From: an uncultured Flavobacteriaceae bacterium
GTDB taxonomy: Bacteria; Bacteroidota; Bacteroidia; Flavobacteriales; Flavobacteriaceae
Assembly: GCA_947494205.1 (NCBI GenBank)
Contig: CANLUH010000003.1
Coordinates: 186,001-250,000, forward strand
DNA length: 64,000 bases
Direction: 5' to 3'
The position numbers and the translations under genes are program-made. A model generated the notes under the pieces. That model was given only the letters and a program-made list of their open reading frames with translations, was not told where the DNA came from and made no database searches. Shown here one piece after another: positions 19,331 through 28,718 of this stretch; position 1 is the stretch's first letter, and the number at the start of each line of letters is the position of its first letter.

Positions 19331-21802
19331 CTATTTTTTAATAGCCTTTTTACTTATAGTTTGCCCATTAGATAATTCTACTTTAGCAATAAATATATTA
19401 GATTTTAAAAGAGATAAATTAATAGTTTCAATATTAGTATTATTTACTCCATTACCATTGTACAACTGTCTACCTAAAGTATCGTAAATTTTTATAGAAG
19501 CAATAGTTAACTGTTGCGGAACAGTAAATTGTATAGTATCATTTTCGAGCTCAATAATCGATACTGAGTTAGTGTCCAAATCAAAAGTATCTGTAGATAG
19601 CGTATTAGTATTAAATACGATTTGAAAACGATTATTAAAATTACCAGTATCGCTAGTAAAAGTATAATCGGCGTTAGATAAATTATGAGTTGTGTTTATA
19701 ACATTATCTATTAAATACACTGTATTATTATTGAAGAACTCTCCTTCAAACTGAGCAATAGAAATAGTATATAATGTAGGGTCTGTAATTGTTGTGTATA
19801 AGCCTAAATGAATAACTTCGTTAATTGTAATACTTTCAGAAGCTTTACCTTGTATAGAAAAGGCAGTATCGTCTCCATTTATTGCAGAATACATAAAAGC
19901 AGCCATGCCAGTTGATATATTTCTTCTAGCATCGTAAAAAGCACCATCATTACCATTGGTTGCGCCATTTAAATAAGCAATAAGAATTTGACTAAAAACA
20001 CCATTGTCTGAAGTTAAATTAAGCCAAATTTTGTTGTTATTTACAGAAGTATTAGTATTTCTAAAAAACTGATTGTTATTGCCCGTTACACGCATATTAT
20101 TTGTAAAAGTAACTTCTCCTTCAGAAATGGTGTCTCCGTCAGCATTTGTAGTACTAGATATAACATCTCCGTTATTATTATAGCTTAAAAAGAAACCTTG
20201 TCCAGAAGGAATATATCTGTTAGGAGTAATCCCATCTCCACCAGCAACTTCTCCAGAACCATTAATGGTAGCATAGTCTGATGTGTTAAAATTTTGACCA
20301 GAATTACCATTATTTGTACCACTAGCAATCGTGTTTTGAGACCATAAATAAATAGCACCATCTGTAGTACCAGAACCGGCCATAGCATCGTAATTATTTT
20401 CAGAAAAAAATAAATCCACATCTATAGTAGAAGGATAAGGGTTTCCTACAAAGTTCCAATTTGTATCAGCAGTCTCTGCATCATTTCTATATACGGGAAC
20501 ATTATAAGTTCCGTTATTAAAGGGGCCTTCAAAAACATGAGCATAACCAACGCCTGCAAATACAAAACTAGCAGGAGATAATGTTGCAGCATAACCAACA
20601 CCAGGTTGCATTACATCTACAGCAGCAGTTAGTTGCCAATCGTTAAAATTATCGTCTACGTCGTCTTGGCCAGCAACGGCTGTATTATCATTATTAGTTT
20701 CAGCAAAAGAATCTTTATAGTTTTCTGCATTAAAAAGGTAGCGTCTATCTGCATTAGTAGCAAAAAAAGTATCGCCTATAGTTTCTCCAGATACGGGAGA
20801 ACTCCAATAAGTATATTCATACCATGCATTAATTGGAGCTGTTTCTTTAGTAACGGCAATACGTCCATTAGTAGGGTCAGAGATAGTAGTTGTTGCTGTA
20901 TTATTATTTTGTACTACGGATCCGTATCTAGATACAGTAATTTCTCCAGTACCGTTTACAGTAATATCCTCTTCAATATCTATATAATTATTATCGGTTA
21001 CAGCTAATGTGTTTCCAGAAATAATAGTTAGAGAACAAGCAGTAATATTACCATGAGTTCCGGTGTTATAGTCTGCATCAATTATTACGGCATTTGCGCT
21101 AGTTGGGGCTGCTGGCATCCAAGAACCATCCCATGTTACAGTACTAGGGCAAGTAACACAAGTATAGGTGCAACCTGCTAGTGTAGTAATTCTCGTATTA
21201 TTTAAAGTCCAATTTGTGCTATTAGAAACTGCTGCTAAAACCAATAGCTGATTAGTAGTAGTAGAACAATCGTAAGTTCCATTATCAATAAAGCCAACAT
21301 AAACAGCATTTACGGCATCTGTTAAACCTATAGGTAATGCTGTAGATTGTGCATTGGTAGCATTTGTCCATCCACCACCATTACCAAAGTGAATAGCATA
21401 AATAAAAGAAGGAGCAGCATCTGTACCTTGATAAGCCAAAATTTGATCTCCATTTGTTGCTAGTCCAAATTGATTACTATCTGTTATAGACCCAGAAGAC
21501 ACGCTAAAAGGAGTATTGTCTGTAACGGTGATTTCTGTACCACACGATAAATTAGAAGTTGCTGTCCAAACAATTACGCCTTCTCCACTAGTTCTGAAAC
21601 TTCCAGAACTAATCCAACCTCGATCTGTAAACCTAATTTGTGTATTTGTTACTACATCTGTTAACAGTACAAATGTAAACTCATCTGGATTATCAGAATT
21701 AAAACCAGTTATGGCTATATCTCCGGCAGTTAAAGTTGTTTGTGAAGCTCCAAAAGTAATAGCAAAACAAATGCTAATTATACCTAACGTTATCCTTTTC
21801 AT
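19331..21802 (-). CDS. Large T9SS cargo protein with type A sorting domain
   Basis: 823 residues. Signal peptide at 1-19 (TLGIISICFAITFGASQ). The N-terminal ~215 residues (AGDIAITGFNSDNPDEF...) resemble a conserved domain of exported bacteroidotal proteins that begins with GDIA-type motifs. A central beta-rich region begins with a WDGSW block near 224. The last ~80 residues are a T9SS type A sorting domain (IKIYDTLGRQLY ... FIAKVELSNGQTISKKAIKK). Predicted to be secreted and surface-attached or released. From WDGSW on it aligns with the downstream paralogue at 22061. Very rich in Asn and Thr. Function unknown. Confidence 0.8.
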   Translation of the reverse strand: MKRITLGIISICFAITFGASQTTLTAGDIAITGFNSDNPDEFTFVLLTDVVTNTQIRFTDRGWISSGSFRTSGEGVIVWTATSNLSCGTEITVTDNTPFSVSSGSITDSNQFGLATNGDQILAYQGTDAAPSFIYAIHFGNGGGWTNATNAQSTALPIGLTDAVNAVYVGFIDNGTYDCSTTTNQLLVLAAVSNSTNWTLNNTRITTLAGCTYTCVTCPSTVTWDGSWMPAAPTSANAVIIDADYNTGTHGNITACSLTIISGNTLAVTDNNYIDIEEDITVNGTGEITVSRYGSVVQNNNTATTTISDPTNGRIAVTKETAPINAWYEYTYWSSPVSGETIGDTFFATNADRRYLFNAENYKDSFAETNNDNTAVAGQDDVDDNFNDWQLTAAVDVMQPGVGYAATLSPASFVFAGVGYAHVFEGPFNNGTYNVPVYRNDAETADTNWNFVGNPYPSTIDVDLFFSENNYDAMAGSGTTDGAIYLWSQNTIASGTNNGNSGQNFNTSDYATINGSGEVAGGDGITPNRYIPSGQGFFLSYNNNGDVISSTTNADGDTISEGEVTFTNNMRVTGNNNQFFRNTNTSVNNNKIWLNLTSDNGVFSQILIAYLNGATNGNDGAFYDARRNISTGMAAFMYSAINGDDTAFSIQGKASESITINEVIHLGLYTTITDPTLYTISIAQFEGEFFNNNTVYLIDNVINTTHNLSNADYTFTSDTGNFNNRFQIVFNTNTLSTDTFDLDTNSVSIIELENDTIQFTVPQQLTIASIKIYDTLGRQLYNGNGVNNTNIETINLSLLKSNIFIAKVELSNGQTISKKAIKK

Positions 21803-22060
21803 AATCTAACCTTTTTTTATATTAAATAACAAGACATTATTATAATTAAGCGAAGAGAAAATGTTACATATACTTATTAATAAGCTATGTTTATTTAAAC
21901 TTTGTTAAAAAGTTAGTTTAGTATATAACGGGGAGACATCTTGTTATATATAAAGTTAGTGAAAATCAGTTGTTTATGAAATAATAAAAAGCTGATTACA
22001 TCGAGTTTTTTTGATAGTTTAACCGAAAAAACAGAATAGGAATTTTATTTTATTTAAATA

Positions 22061-25000
22061 TTATCTAATAATTACTTTTTTACTTACTGTATTTCCGTTA
22101 GATAATTCTATTTGTGCAATATAAGTTGCTTGGCTTAAGTTAGCCAATGTGTAGGTCTCTACATTGCTATTATTACTGCCGTTTAAATGGTACAACTCTT
22201 TCCCAATAATATCATATAGTTTAATACTTTTAATAGCTAATGGATTAGGTACTGTAAATTGAATAGTATTAGAGTTTAATGTTATAATAGATATTGAACT
22301 AGAATCTGTTTCAAAGGTTTCTACAGAAAGACTTTCTGGATTAAAAATAATTTCGAAGCGATTACTAAAATCACCTTCGTTAGAAGTAAATGTATATTCC
22401 GAAGCTGAAAGATTATGTATAACATCTAAGTCGTAATCTTTTAAATAGACAGTAGTATTGTCAAAAAAGTCACCTTCAAATTGCGCTATAGATAATGAGT
22501 ATATAGTAGGAACAGTAATAGCGGTTTCAAAACCTAAAGGAATGGTTTCTTCTAAAGTTAAACTTTCTGGGGCTTTACCTTGTATAGCAAATCTATCAGT
22601 ATCATCTTCAATTAAGGTATAAATTACCGCCGCACTTATATTATAAATACTTCTTCTTACATCGTAAGACACATTATCTCTACCATTAGTAGCACCACCA
22701 ACATAAGCTATTAATGCTTGATTAAAAACACCATTATCTGAAGTTAAATTAACCCAAAGTCTATTTGCACTAGTATTAGATTTAAAAAACTGACTATTAC
22801 TGGTTCCATCTGCCATTCTCATGCTGTTATTAAAAACGACATTGGCATTAGATAAGCCTTGAACAAAAAAACTTTGCCCAGAGGGAATGTAATCGGTTGG
22901 AATAATCATGTCTCCACCGGCTGTGTTACCACTACCATTTGTTATTATGGCATAATCGTCTTGCGAGAAATTAGCATTCTGATTACCACTTGTGTTCGTA
23001 TTAGCTGCCGTATTATGAGACCATAAATAAGCCGCTCCACCAATAACCGTATTATTTAAGTTTAAAAATGTAGTAGCATTTATAGCACAAGGATAAGGGT
23101 TTCCTATAAGATTCCAGTCTTCGTCACCGTTTGCACCATTATAGGAAATTAAAGTGTTTACAACCCCTGTATTAAAAGGTCCAGTAAAGGTATAAGTATA
23201 TTGTGTTCCAGGAATAAAACCAACAGGACTGTGCATAGAAGCGTATCCTAAACCAGGAGACATTATAGTTGTACCATCGGTAATTAAAGTCCATGCATTA
23301 CCATCATCATCAGTACCATCTGATCCAGACATGTAAGTATTAGTATTGTCTATTTCTATTAATACATCTAGAAAGTTTGCAGCGTTAAACCAATAGCGTC
23401 TATTAGGATTTGCAAAAGCTAAAGCGTCTTGAATCATTGCGTTTTGAATAGGTGAACTCCAATACGTATAATCGTGAATAGTATTCAAAGCTGTCGTAGT
23501 TTTATTAACCAAGGCAGTTCCTCCAGCAACAGAAAATAATGAATCATCATTATTTTGTACAAAAGCACCTTGCGGTTGTACATATAGTTCTCCAGCTACG
23601 GTAGTGTTGTTTTCTATAGCAACAAAAGTATTATTTGCAATGTTTAACCTATACTCAGAGCCTGCTCCAGTATTGGTATTTACAATTAATGAACACGCCG
23701 TAAAATTACCATTAGTACTCGTGTCGTATAAACCATCTATAATAGCCATAGTATTAATATCTGGAGTACCATTAGACCATGTAGCGCCATCCCATATAGT
23801 ATTTGCCATACTTATTTGCACAGCGTCTGTAGCAATACTACAAGCACCCGCTTCTGTAATTTCGCAATAAAACTGGTAGCCATCTAGATTAAAATTTAAA
23901 ATAGATAGATTTATAGCATTTTCTCCAGTTACAGTACCCGGCGAGAATGCTGCACTAGTAACGTCCGACCAACCAGTAGAATTTCCGTCATTATATTTCC
24001 ATTGATATGAAAGTGCACCACCATTACCTGCTGTAACAGAGATGTCTAGAGCTGCTGTGTTACAATTATTAATATCCACAGGGTGTAATGTTATTGTTGG
24101 GGAAACAACAGTAGTAATTTCGAAACCAAAACAGTCTTCATTACCATCAGAGTCCCAATCAGCTAAATTAAAAGTTGTAGAAGGTGCAGTAGCTGTATTA
24201 CTTCTAGTGTATACATAACCTACATTAAATCCAGCTCCTGGATTAGAGTGGTTTTGCCAAACATCTTCTGCTGTACTGCCATTAACTAGCACTAAACGGT
24301 CATCGTCATTAAGGCCACCTCCAGTAAAAGATAAGTCTGGAGTTATTGTTGCGCAACTTGTACAAGCGCCAGAAGAACTTAACCTAATCATAACAGTTTC
24401 TCCTGCTAATACAGTACCTGTTAAAGGCATACTTAAATTAAATCCCGTAGTTGGAGGTGTAGAACCTAAAGTAAAATTATTATCTACGCCTACTGTATAG
24501 GTTGATAAATCGATATCAGATGCAGTTGGATTTAATAATTCTATATAATGACAAGAATCTGTTTGGTCATCATATACTCCAGAAAACATTAAACCAGTAA
24601 AAGAACCCGAAATACCTCCAGAACCACAATTATCTAATAGAGTAGTGAAGTTTGTAGCACTAACTGCGTCGCAAGTTTCAGTCACGGTAATGGCTCCAGT
24701 TGTTGTTCCTGTTGGAGCTTCAGCTATTAAGGTAGTACTATCAACAAAAGTAACACTAGCAGAAACGCCATTAAATTGTACAGTAGAGCTTCCGGTAAAA
24801 CCAGTTCCCGTAATGGTAACCTGTGTTAGTTCTGGGCCAGAAGTAGGTGAAAAACTAGTTATTGTATGTGTTGGTGTACAGGAGATGCCACAAATAACAT
24901 TAACATCATCTAAATAATAAGAGCCACCGTCTCTTTGCGTCATTGCAATTCGTATATAATAATCTCCAACTAAATTTAAATTAATAGTAAACTCTTGATG

Positions 25001-25348
25001 TGTTGTTGTAACCTCTCCAACTAGAATATCTCTTGCCGATGTCCAAGGCCCTGTATTACTAGTAGAATATTCTATACTTAATGTTTTATTAGCAGTAGAA
25101 GATGTTCTAGCTAACCAAAGGGTTGAGGTTTGCGGGTTGGTTATTACACTATTAGTAATAATTTCATCGCCCAGTGTATTAAAACCTGTCCCATTTCCTG
25201 TGCGTCCGGCCGTCCCGTTTTGATATGTGCCTGTCCCTGTCCAGTTACCATAACCAGAATTAAAATCGTCTGTTAAACATTGCGAATAGCCAAAATTTAT
25301 AGCACACAAAAAGGTGATAATAAAAAGTAGGGTTTTATTATTAAGCAT
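22061..25348 (-). CDS. Large T9SS cargo protein: IPT/TIG, lamin-tail-like and type A sorting domains
   Basis: 1095 residues. Signal peptide 1-22 (ends GYSQ). Then a ~130-residue beta-sandwich module, an IPT/TIG domain (~160-235, ITSFSPTSGPELTQVTITGTGF), a lamin-tail-like domain (~245-415, with CHYIELLNPTASDIDLS), an Ig-like segment, a WDGATWSNGTPD block near 515, and a type A T9SS sorting domain over the last ~80 residues (KSIKLYDIIGKELYHLNG). The C-terminal ~570 residues are closely similar to the neighbouring 19331-21802 protein. Predicted adhesin-like surface protein; substrate unknown. Encoded upstream of its paralogue on the same strand, with a 258-bp gap. Confidence 0.82.
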   Translation of the reverse strand: MLNNKTLLFIITFLCAINFGYSQCLTDDFNSGYGNWTGTGTYQNGTAGRTGNGTGFNTLGDEIITNSVITNPQTSTLWLARTSSTANKTLSIEYSTSNTGPWTSARDILVGEVTTTHQEFTINLNLVGDYYIRIAMTQRDGGSYYLDDVNVICGISCTPTHTITSFSPTSGPELTQVTITGTGFTGSSTVQFNGVSASVTFVDSTTLIAEAPTGTTTGAITVTETCDAVSATNFTTLLDNCGSGGISGSFTGLMFSGVYDDQTDSCHYIELLNPTASDIDLSTYTVGVDNNFTLGSTPPTTGFNLSMPLTGTVLAGETVMIRLSSSGACTSCATITPDLSFTGGGLNDDDRLVLVNGSTAEDVWQNHSNPGAGFNVGYVYTRSNTATAPSTTFNLADWDSDGNEDCFGFEITTVVSPTITLHPVDINNCNTAALDISVTAGNGGALSYQWKYNDGNSTGWSDVTSAAFSPGTVTGENAINLSILNFNLDGYQFYCEITEAGACSIATDAVQISMANTIWDGATWSNGTPDINTMAIIDGLYDTSTNGNFTACSLIVNTNTGAGSEYRLNIANNTFVAIENNTTVAGELYVQPQGAFVQNNDDSLFSVAGGTALVNKTTTALNTIHDYTYWSSPIQNAMIQDALAFANPNRRYWFNAANFLDVLIEIDNTNTYMSGSDGTDDDGNAWTLITDGTTIMSPGLGYASMHSPVGFIPGTQYTYTFTGPFNTGVVNTLISYNGANGDEDWNLIGNPYPCAINATTFLNLNNTVIGGAAYLWSHNTAANTNTSGNQNANFSQDDYAIITNGSGNTAGGDMIIPTDYIPSGQSFFVQGLSNANVVFNNSMRMADGTSNSQFFKSNTSANRLWVNLTSDNGVFNQALIAYVGGATNGRDNVSYDVRRSIYNISAAVIYTLIEDDTDRFAIQGKAPESLTLEETIPLGFETAITVPTIYSLSIAQFEGDFFDNTTVYLKDYDLDVIHNLSASEYTFTSNEGDFSNRFEIIFNPESLSVETFETDSSSISIITLNSNTIQFTVPNPLAIKSIKLYDIIGKELYHLNGSNNSNVETYTLANLSQATYIAQIELSNGNTVSKKVIIR

Positions 25349-25597
25349 AGTATTTGGGGTGTTAATCTATTACGGGAAACAGAATAAAAGGGGAGAATTG
25401 TTATTAATTAATTGCACATTTATTTAATCACAATCAGAATGTTCCTTAGTAAAAGCTGATTTTCAAATATATAAAGATTAGTGAGTATTCAAAATTAAAT
25501 CAATTAGTTTTCGATGAAGTGATATAATTTGTGCATTTAATTTTTAAATTATATGTTGAATTGTATCTTCGTTTTTCGGCTTATAAGTAGAATTTAA

Positions 25598-26074
25598 ATG
25601 TATCAAACAAGTAAAACCTATACAGTAGAGCAAGCAAAGAGGAAATTGGAGCATTATTGTGCTTACCAAGAGCGTTGCCATAAAGAAGTACAAGAAAAAC
25701 TAAGGGGCATGAGCATGATTCCTGAAGCTATCGATGAGATTATTGTACACCTATTACAACATAATTTTTTAAATGAAGAACGTTTTGCTAAAGCCTTTGT
25801 TAGAGGGAAGTTTAATACTAAAAAATGGGGTAGAGGTCGTTTACTTACAGAATTAAAAAGAAAAGCAATTTCTAAAGCCAATATAGATATTGCCTTTAAA
25901 GAAATTAGCGATAACGATTACATAGAAACGTTTAATGCATTAGCAGAAAAACGAATAGCAAGTATAAAAGAAACAGATAAGTATAAGAAAAAGAAAAAAT
26001 TGATAGATTATTTGTTATACAGAGGTTGGGAATCGTATCTCGTATTTGAAAAAGCTAACGAATTGATTAAGTAG
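25598..26074 (+). CDS. recX: Regulatory protein RecX
   Basis: 158 residues, normal for the family. Three-helix repeats are visible, with the RecX signatures YCAYQERCHKEVQEKL, LLQHNFLNEERFAKAFVRGK and KKWGRGRLLTELKRKAIS. RecX binds RecA filaments and limits recombinase activity. It stands alone here, not beside recA. The upstream ~30 bp contains a TATCTTCG box close to the -7 consensus but without a well-placed -33 element. Confidence 0.9.
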   Translation: MYQTSKTYTVEQAKRKLEHYCAYQERCHKEVQEKLRGMSMIPEAIDEIIVHLLQHNFLNEERFAKAFVRGKFNTKKWGRGRLLTELKRKAISKANIDIAFKEISDNDYIETFNALAEKRIASIKETDKYKKKKKLIDYLLYRGWESYLVFEKANELIK

Positions 26075-26083
26075 TCTAATGTG

Positions 26084-26938
26084 CTACTTGTTAGTTCTTG
26101 TAATGGCTTGTTCGTTTTTCCAATCAATCCATTTTTGTCCTTTTATTCTACGCATAACATTGTCTAGATTTCGCATTACAAATACATTGTAAATTGCTTT
26201 TCCTAAAGTTTTAGGGTGTCTAGCAATAGCACGAAGACTCATAGAAAAGCCAGGGGTAATATATTTCATATAATGCCAATAGCCTTCGGGCATATATAAT
26301 ACTTCACCATGATTTAATTCGCAAACCCAACCTTTAGCATTTTTTAAAGCAGGCCATTTTTTAAAATCTGGGTTAGAGAAATCGATGTCTTCACGAACAA
26401 TTAAAGAATGTGGAATTTTATATAAGTACTTGTTTTGTTTTTGATCAAAAAGAATACATTGCTTCTTGCCTTCAAAATGAAAATGAAAGATGTTTGCCAA
26501 ATCAATATCGTAATGCATAAACGTATGCGAATCTCTTCCGCCAAAGAAAAGCATTGGTAACCCTTTCATTAAACGCAATCCAAAATCTGGAAACGAAAAA
26601 TCTTTTTGAAGCTTAGGAATCTCCTTTAAAATATTCCAAAGAAAAATACGGTATTTTGTAGGTTCACGTTTTAATAAATCGACATACTCACTCATTTTCA
26701 TTGTGGCATGTGGCTCATTAAATCCGTCTTTATAGTCTACAGGTCTATCATCGTAAAGCGGAACCGTTTTATCTCCCGCAATAGATTTCATGTAATCTAA
26801 ACTCCATTTAGAGTACGCAGGCCAATCTTCTATACAGCGTTCTATTACCACAGGTTTCTGCGGTTTAAAGTAATGCTTTATAAAATCTTCCTTACGTATA
26901 GTTTTTACACGAGGGATGTCTTGAAGGTTTAATTCCAA
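26084..26938 (-). CDS. Cupin-like (JmjC-type) Fe(II)/2-oxoglutarate dioxygenase family protein
   Basis: 284 residues starting at a TTG codon (no in-frame ATG nearby). The Cupin_8 fold is indicated by the opening IPRVKTI.KEDFIKHYFKPQKPVVI, the iron-binding H142-x-D144 in FMHYDID, and the distal H222 in EGYWHYMKY. Relatives hydroxylate amino acids in proteins or small molecules. The target cannot be inferred. Its stop lies 9 bp from the convergent recX stop. The C-terminus is rich in Arg/Lys. Confidence 0.8.
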   Translation of the reverse strand: MELNLQDIPRVKTIRKEDFIKHYFKPQKPVVIERCIEDWPAYSKWSLDYMKSIAGDKTVPLYDDRPVDYKDGFNEPHATMKMSEYVDLLKREPTKYRIFLWNILKEIPKLQKDFSFPDFGLRLMKGLPMLFFGGRDSHTFMHYDIDLANIFHFHFEGKKQCILFDQKQNKYLYKIPHSLIVREDIDFSNPDFKKWPALKNAKGWVCELNHGEVLYMPEGYWHYMKYITPGFSMSLRAIARHPKTLGKAIYNVFVMRNLDNVMRRIKGQKWIDWKNEQAITRTNK

Positions 26939-27008
26939 AAGATGAAAGTTTAGCGTATAAAGTTAAAAAAACGCTGTAATTTTCAAAAAAGTAAAGTGTT
27001 TTTTGGCT

Positions 27009-28103
27009 TTATTTAACAGCTTTAGCTTTTTGTTTTGCAACTTCGTTTCTTTCAATTTTGTGTTCAGGGCGAGACCATTTTGGTTTTTCTCCTAGTGCTT
27101 CAAATTTAGAATCTGTTGCTTCAACAGTTTGCGGTTGTGTCTTTTTTGTAAATGGCTTTTGCGGATTTAAACCTAATAACTCAAACATTTTCATATCCTC
27201 ATTCACATCAGGATTTGGTGTTGTTAATAGTTTGTCTCCAGCAAAAATAGAGTTAGCTCCAGCAAAGAAACACATAGCTTGTCCTTCTCTACTCATTTGT
27301 GTACGACCCGCACTTAAACGTACTTGTGTTTCTGGCATAACAATACGTGTAGTTGCTACCATACGTACCATTTCCCAGATAGATACTGGTTGTTGCTCCT
27401 CTAAAGGCGTACCTTCTACAGCTACTAAAGCGTTAATTGGTGTAGATTCTGGTTGTGGATCTAAAGTAGATAAAGCCACTAACATACCTGCTCTGTCTTC
27501 TATTTTTTCTCCCATACCAATAATACCACCAGAACAAACAGTTACGTTAGTTTTACGTACATTATCTATAGTGTTTAAACGGTCTTCGTAACCACGAGTA
27601 GAAATAACTTCTTTATAGTATTCTTCGGAAGAATCTAAGTTATGGTTGTATGCATATAAACCAGCTTCTGCTAAACGTTGTGCTTGGTTTTCGGTAATCA
27701 TACCTAAGGTACAACATACTTCCATATCTAGTTTATTAATGGTACGTACCATTTCTAAAACCTGATCAAACTCTTCTCCATCTTTTACGTTACGCCAAGC
27801 TGCTCCCATACAAACACGAGAACTTCCCGATGATTTTGCTCTTAATGCTTGTGCTTTTACTTGTTGCACATTCATTAAATCGTTGCCTTCTATGTCTGTG
27901 TGATAACGTGCTGCTTGTGGACAATACCCGCAATCTTCTGGACAGCCTCCAGTTTTAATAGACAATAACGTACTTACTTGAACCGTATTTGGATCATGGT
28001 GTAAACGATGTGTCGTTGCTGCTTCGTAAAGCAGGTCCATTAATGGTTTATTATAAATATCTAGAATCTGTTCCTTAGTCCAATTGTGCCTTATCTCACT
28101 CAT
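27009..28103 (-). CDS. bioB: Biotin synthase
   Basis: 364 residues. The radical-SAM cluster C54-x3-C58-x2-C61 (GGCPEDCGYCPQ) is intact. Sequence runs through the conserved YNHNLDSS and ETQVRLSAGR blocks; the Arg in the latter coordinates the [2Fe-2S] sulfur donor. It converts dethiobiotin to biotin. The C-terminal ~45 residues are a Lys-rich tail. It lies ~13 kb from bioF/bioD/bioA. Two AT palindromes ~100-135 bp upstream (28204-28237) could be an operator. Confidence 0.96.
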   Translation of the reverse strand: MSEIRHNWTKEQILDIYNKPLMDLLYEAATTHRLHHDPNTVQVSTLLSIKTGGCPEDCGYCPQAARYHTDIEGNDLMNVQQVKAQALRAKSSGSSRVCMGAAWRNVKDGEEFDQVLEMVRTINKLDMEVCCTLGMITENQAQRLAEAGLYAYNHNLDSSEEYYKEVISTRGYEDRLNTIDNVRKTNVTVCSGGIIGMGEKIEDRAGMLVALSTLDPQPESTPINALVAVEGTPLEEQQPVSIWEMVRMVATTRIVMPETQVRLSAGRTQMSREGQAMCFFAGANSIFAGDKLLTTPNPDVNEDMKMFELLGLNPQKPFTKKTQPQTVEATDSKFEALGEKPKWSRPEHKIERNEVAKQKAKAVK

Positions 28104-28203
28104 AAAATAATACTATTTGGAGACAAAAATAACTATATCCATTTAGAATTTGGTGTTGTTGGATCTAAAATATCAACATTTAATGTTTTTGTAATTGCTT
28201 TAG

Positions 28204-28237
28204 CTATTTTAAAATAGCTTATTCTATTTTAGAATAG
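28204..28237. promoter_or_regulatory. Two adjacent AT palindromes upstream of bioB
   Basis: CTATTTTAAAATAG (28204-28217) is a perfect palindrome and TTCTATTTTAGAA (28222-28234) a second, related one, separated by 4 bp. They lie ~100 bp upstream of the bioB start. The spacing of repeated CTATTTT units suggests a dimeric regulator site, but no regulator can be assigned. Confidence 0.35.
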
Positions 28238-28321
28238 ATTATTGTAGATGATTTAATGAAATGTTATGAGTTTATTTTTTGGTTTTAAAATCCATAATAG
28301 GTTTATACCTAGGTTATGCTA

Positions 28322-28352
28322 TTAAACAAAAATGCCCTCAATTAAGAGGGCA
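28322..28352 (-). terminator. Terminator of the double-glycine peptide gene
   Basis: TGCCCTC (28333-28339) pairs with GAGGGCA (28346-28352) across a 6-nt loop; on the minus strand it is followed by a T run. It starts 10 bp after the stop of the small peptide gene, which supports that gene being real. Confidence 0.75.
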
Positions 28353-28361
28353 AATGTTATG

Positions 28362-28514
28362 TTAAGCACAATCGTAATTAAGAGAGATTTCAGGGTTTGT
28401 GCAACCTCCACTGGTGTTTACACATTCACCATCTGGACATCCTCCGCCTCCGTTAATAGATTTTTGTTCTGACTTGTTTAAGGGTTTTCCTAAGTTTGAA
28501 ATGGTTTTTAACAT
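28362..28514 (-). CDS. Short Cys-rich peptide with double-glycine leader (RiPP/bacteriocin-like precursor)
   Basis: A 50-codon ORF. Residues 1-23 (MLKTISNLGKPLNKSEQKSINGG, here described rather than quoted in full: LGKPLNKSEQKSI then N-G-G) match the leader typical of bacteroidotal bacteriocin-like and ranthipeptide-like precursors, with a Gly-Gly processing site at 22-23. The 27-residue core is Gly/Cys-rich with four Cys (C26, C31, C38, C49) in the pattern CPDGEC...GGC...C-A. A terminator hairpin follows immediately. No maturase, C39 peptidase or exporter gene is nearby, so modification and export would need genes elsewhere. Flavobacteria carry many such orphan leader peptides. Confidence 0.75.
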   Translation of the reverse strand: MLKTISNLGKPLNKSEQKSINGGGGCPDGECVNTSGGCTNPEISLNYDCA

Positions 28515-28632
28515 GGTAACAATTTTTAAAAGATTAATAATATACCTAAGTTAATAAAAATAATTGATAATCAATTAGTTAACATGTTTTTATGATTCTA
28601 GATTAACAATAAGTAACTGTAGCATATAAAAA

Positions 28633-28656
28633 GACCATTCTAGTTAAAGAATGGTC
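28633..28656 (-). terminator. Hairpin terminator of the alpha/beta hydrolase gene
   Basis: GACCATTCT (28633-28641) pairs with AGAATGGTC (28648-28656); on the minus strand a T run follows. It lies 62 bp past the hydrolase stop. Confidence 0.65.
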
Positions 28657-28718
28657 CTTAGGTAATAGAGTCTATGTATAGATTGTACGGTTATCTTCTT
28701 ATTTTATAGTAAACGATT

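Noticed and set aside
20633-21007. Plus-strand 124-codon ORF inside the T9SS cargo gene
   Set aside because: It is an antisense shadow of a gene with signal peptide and sorting domain; residue composition is not protein-like.
25564-25571. TATCTTCG as a recX promoter
   Set aside because: One mismatch to the -7 consensus and the nearest TTTG is 32 nt away, too far.
27058-27591. Plus-strand 177-codon ORF opposite bioB
   Set aside because: Antisense to a clear bioB with intact iron-sulfur motif.
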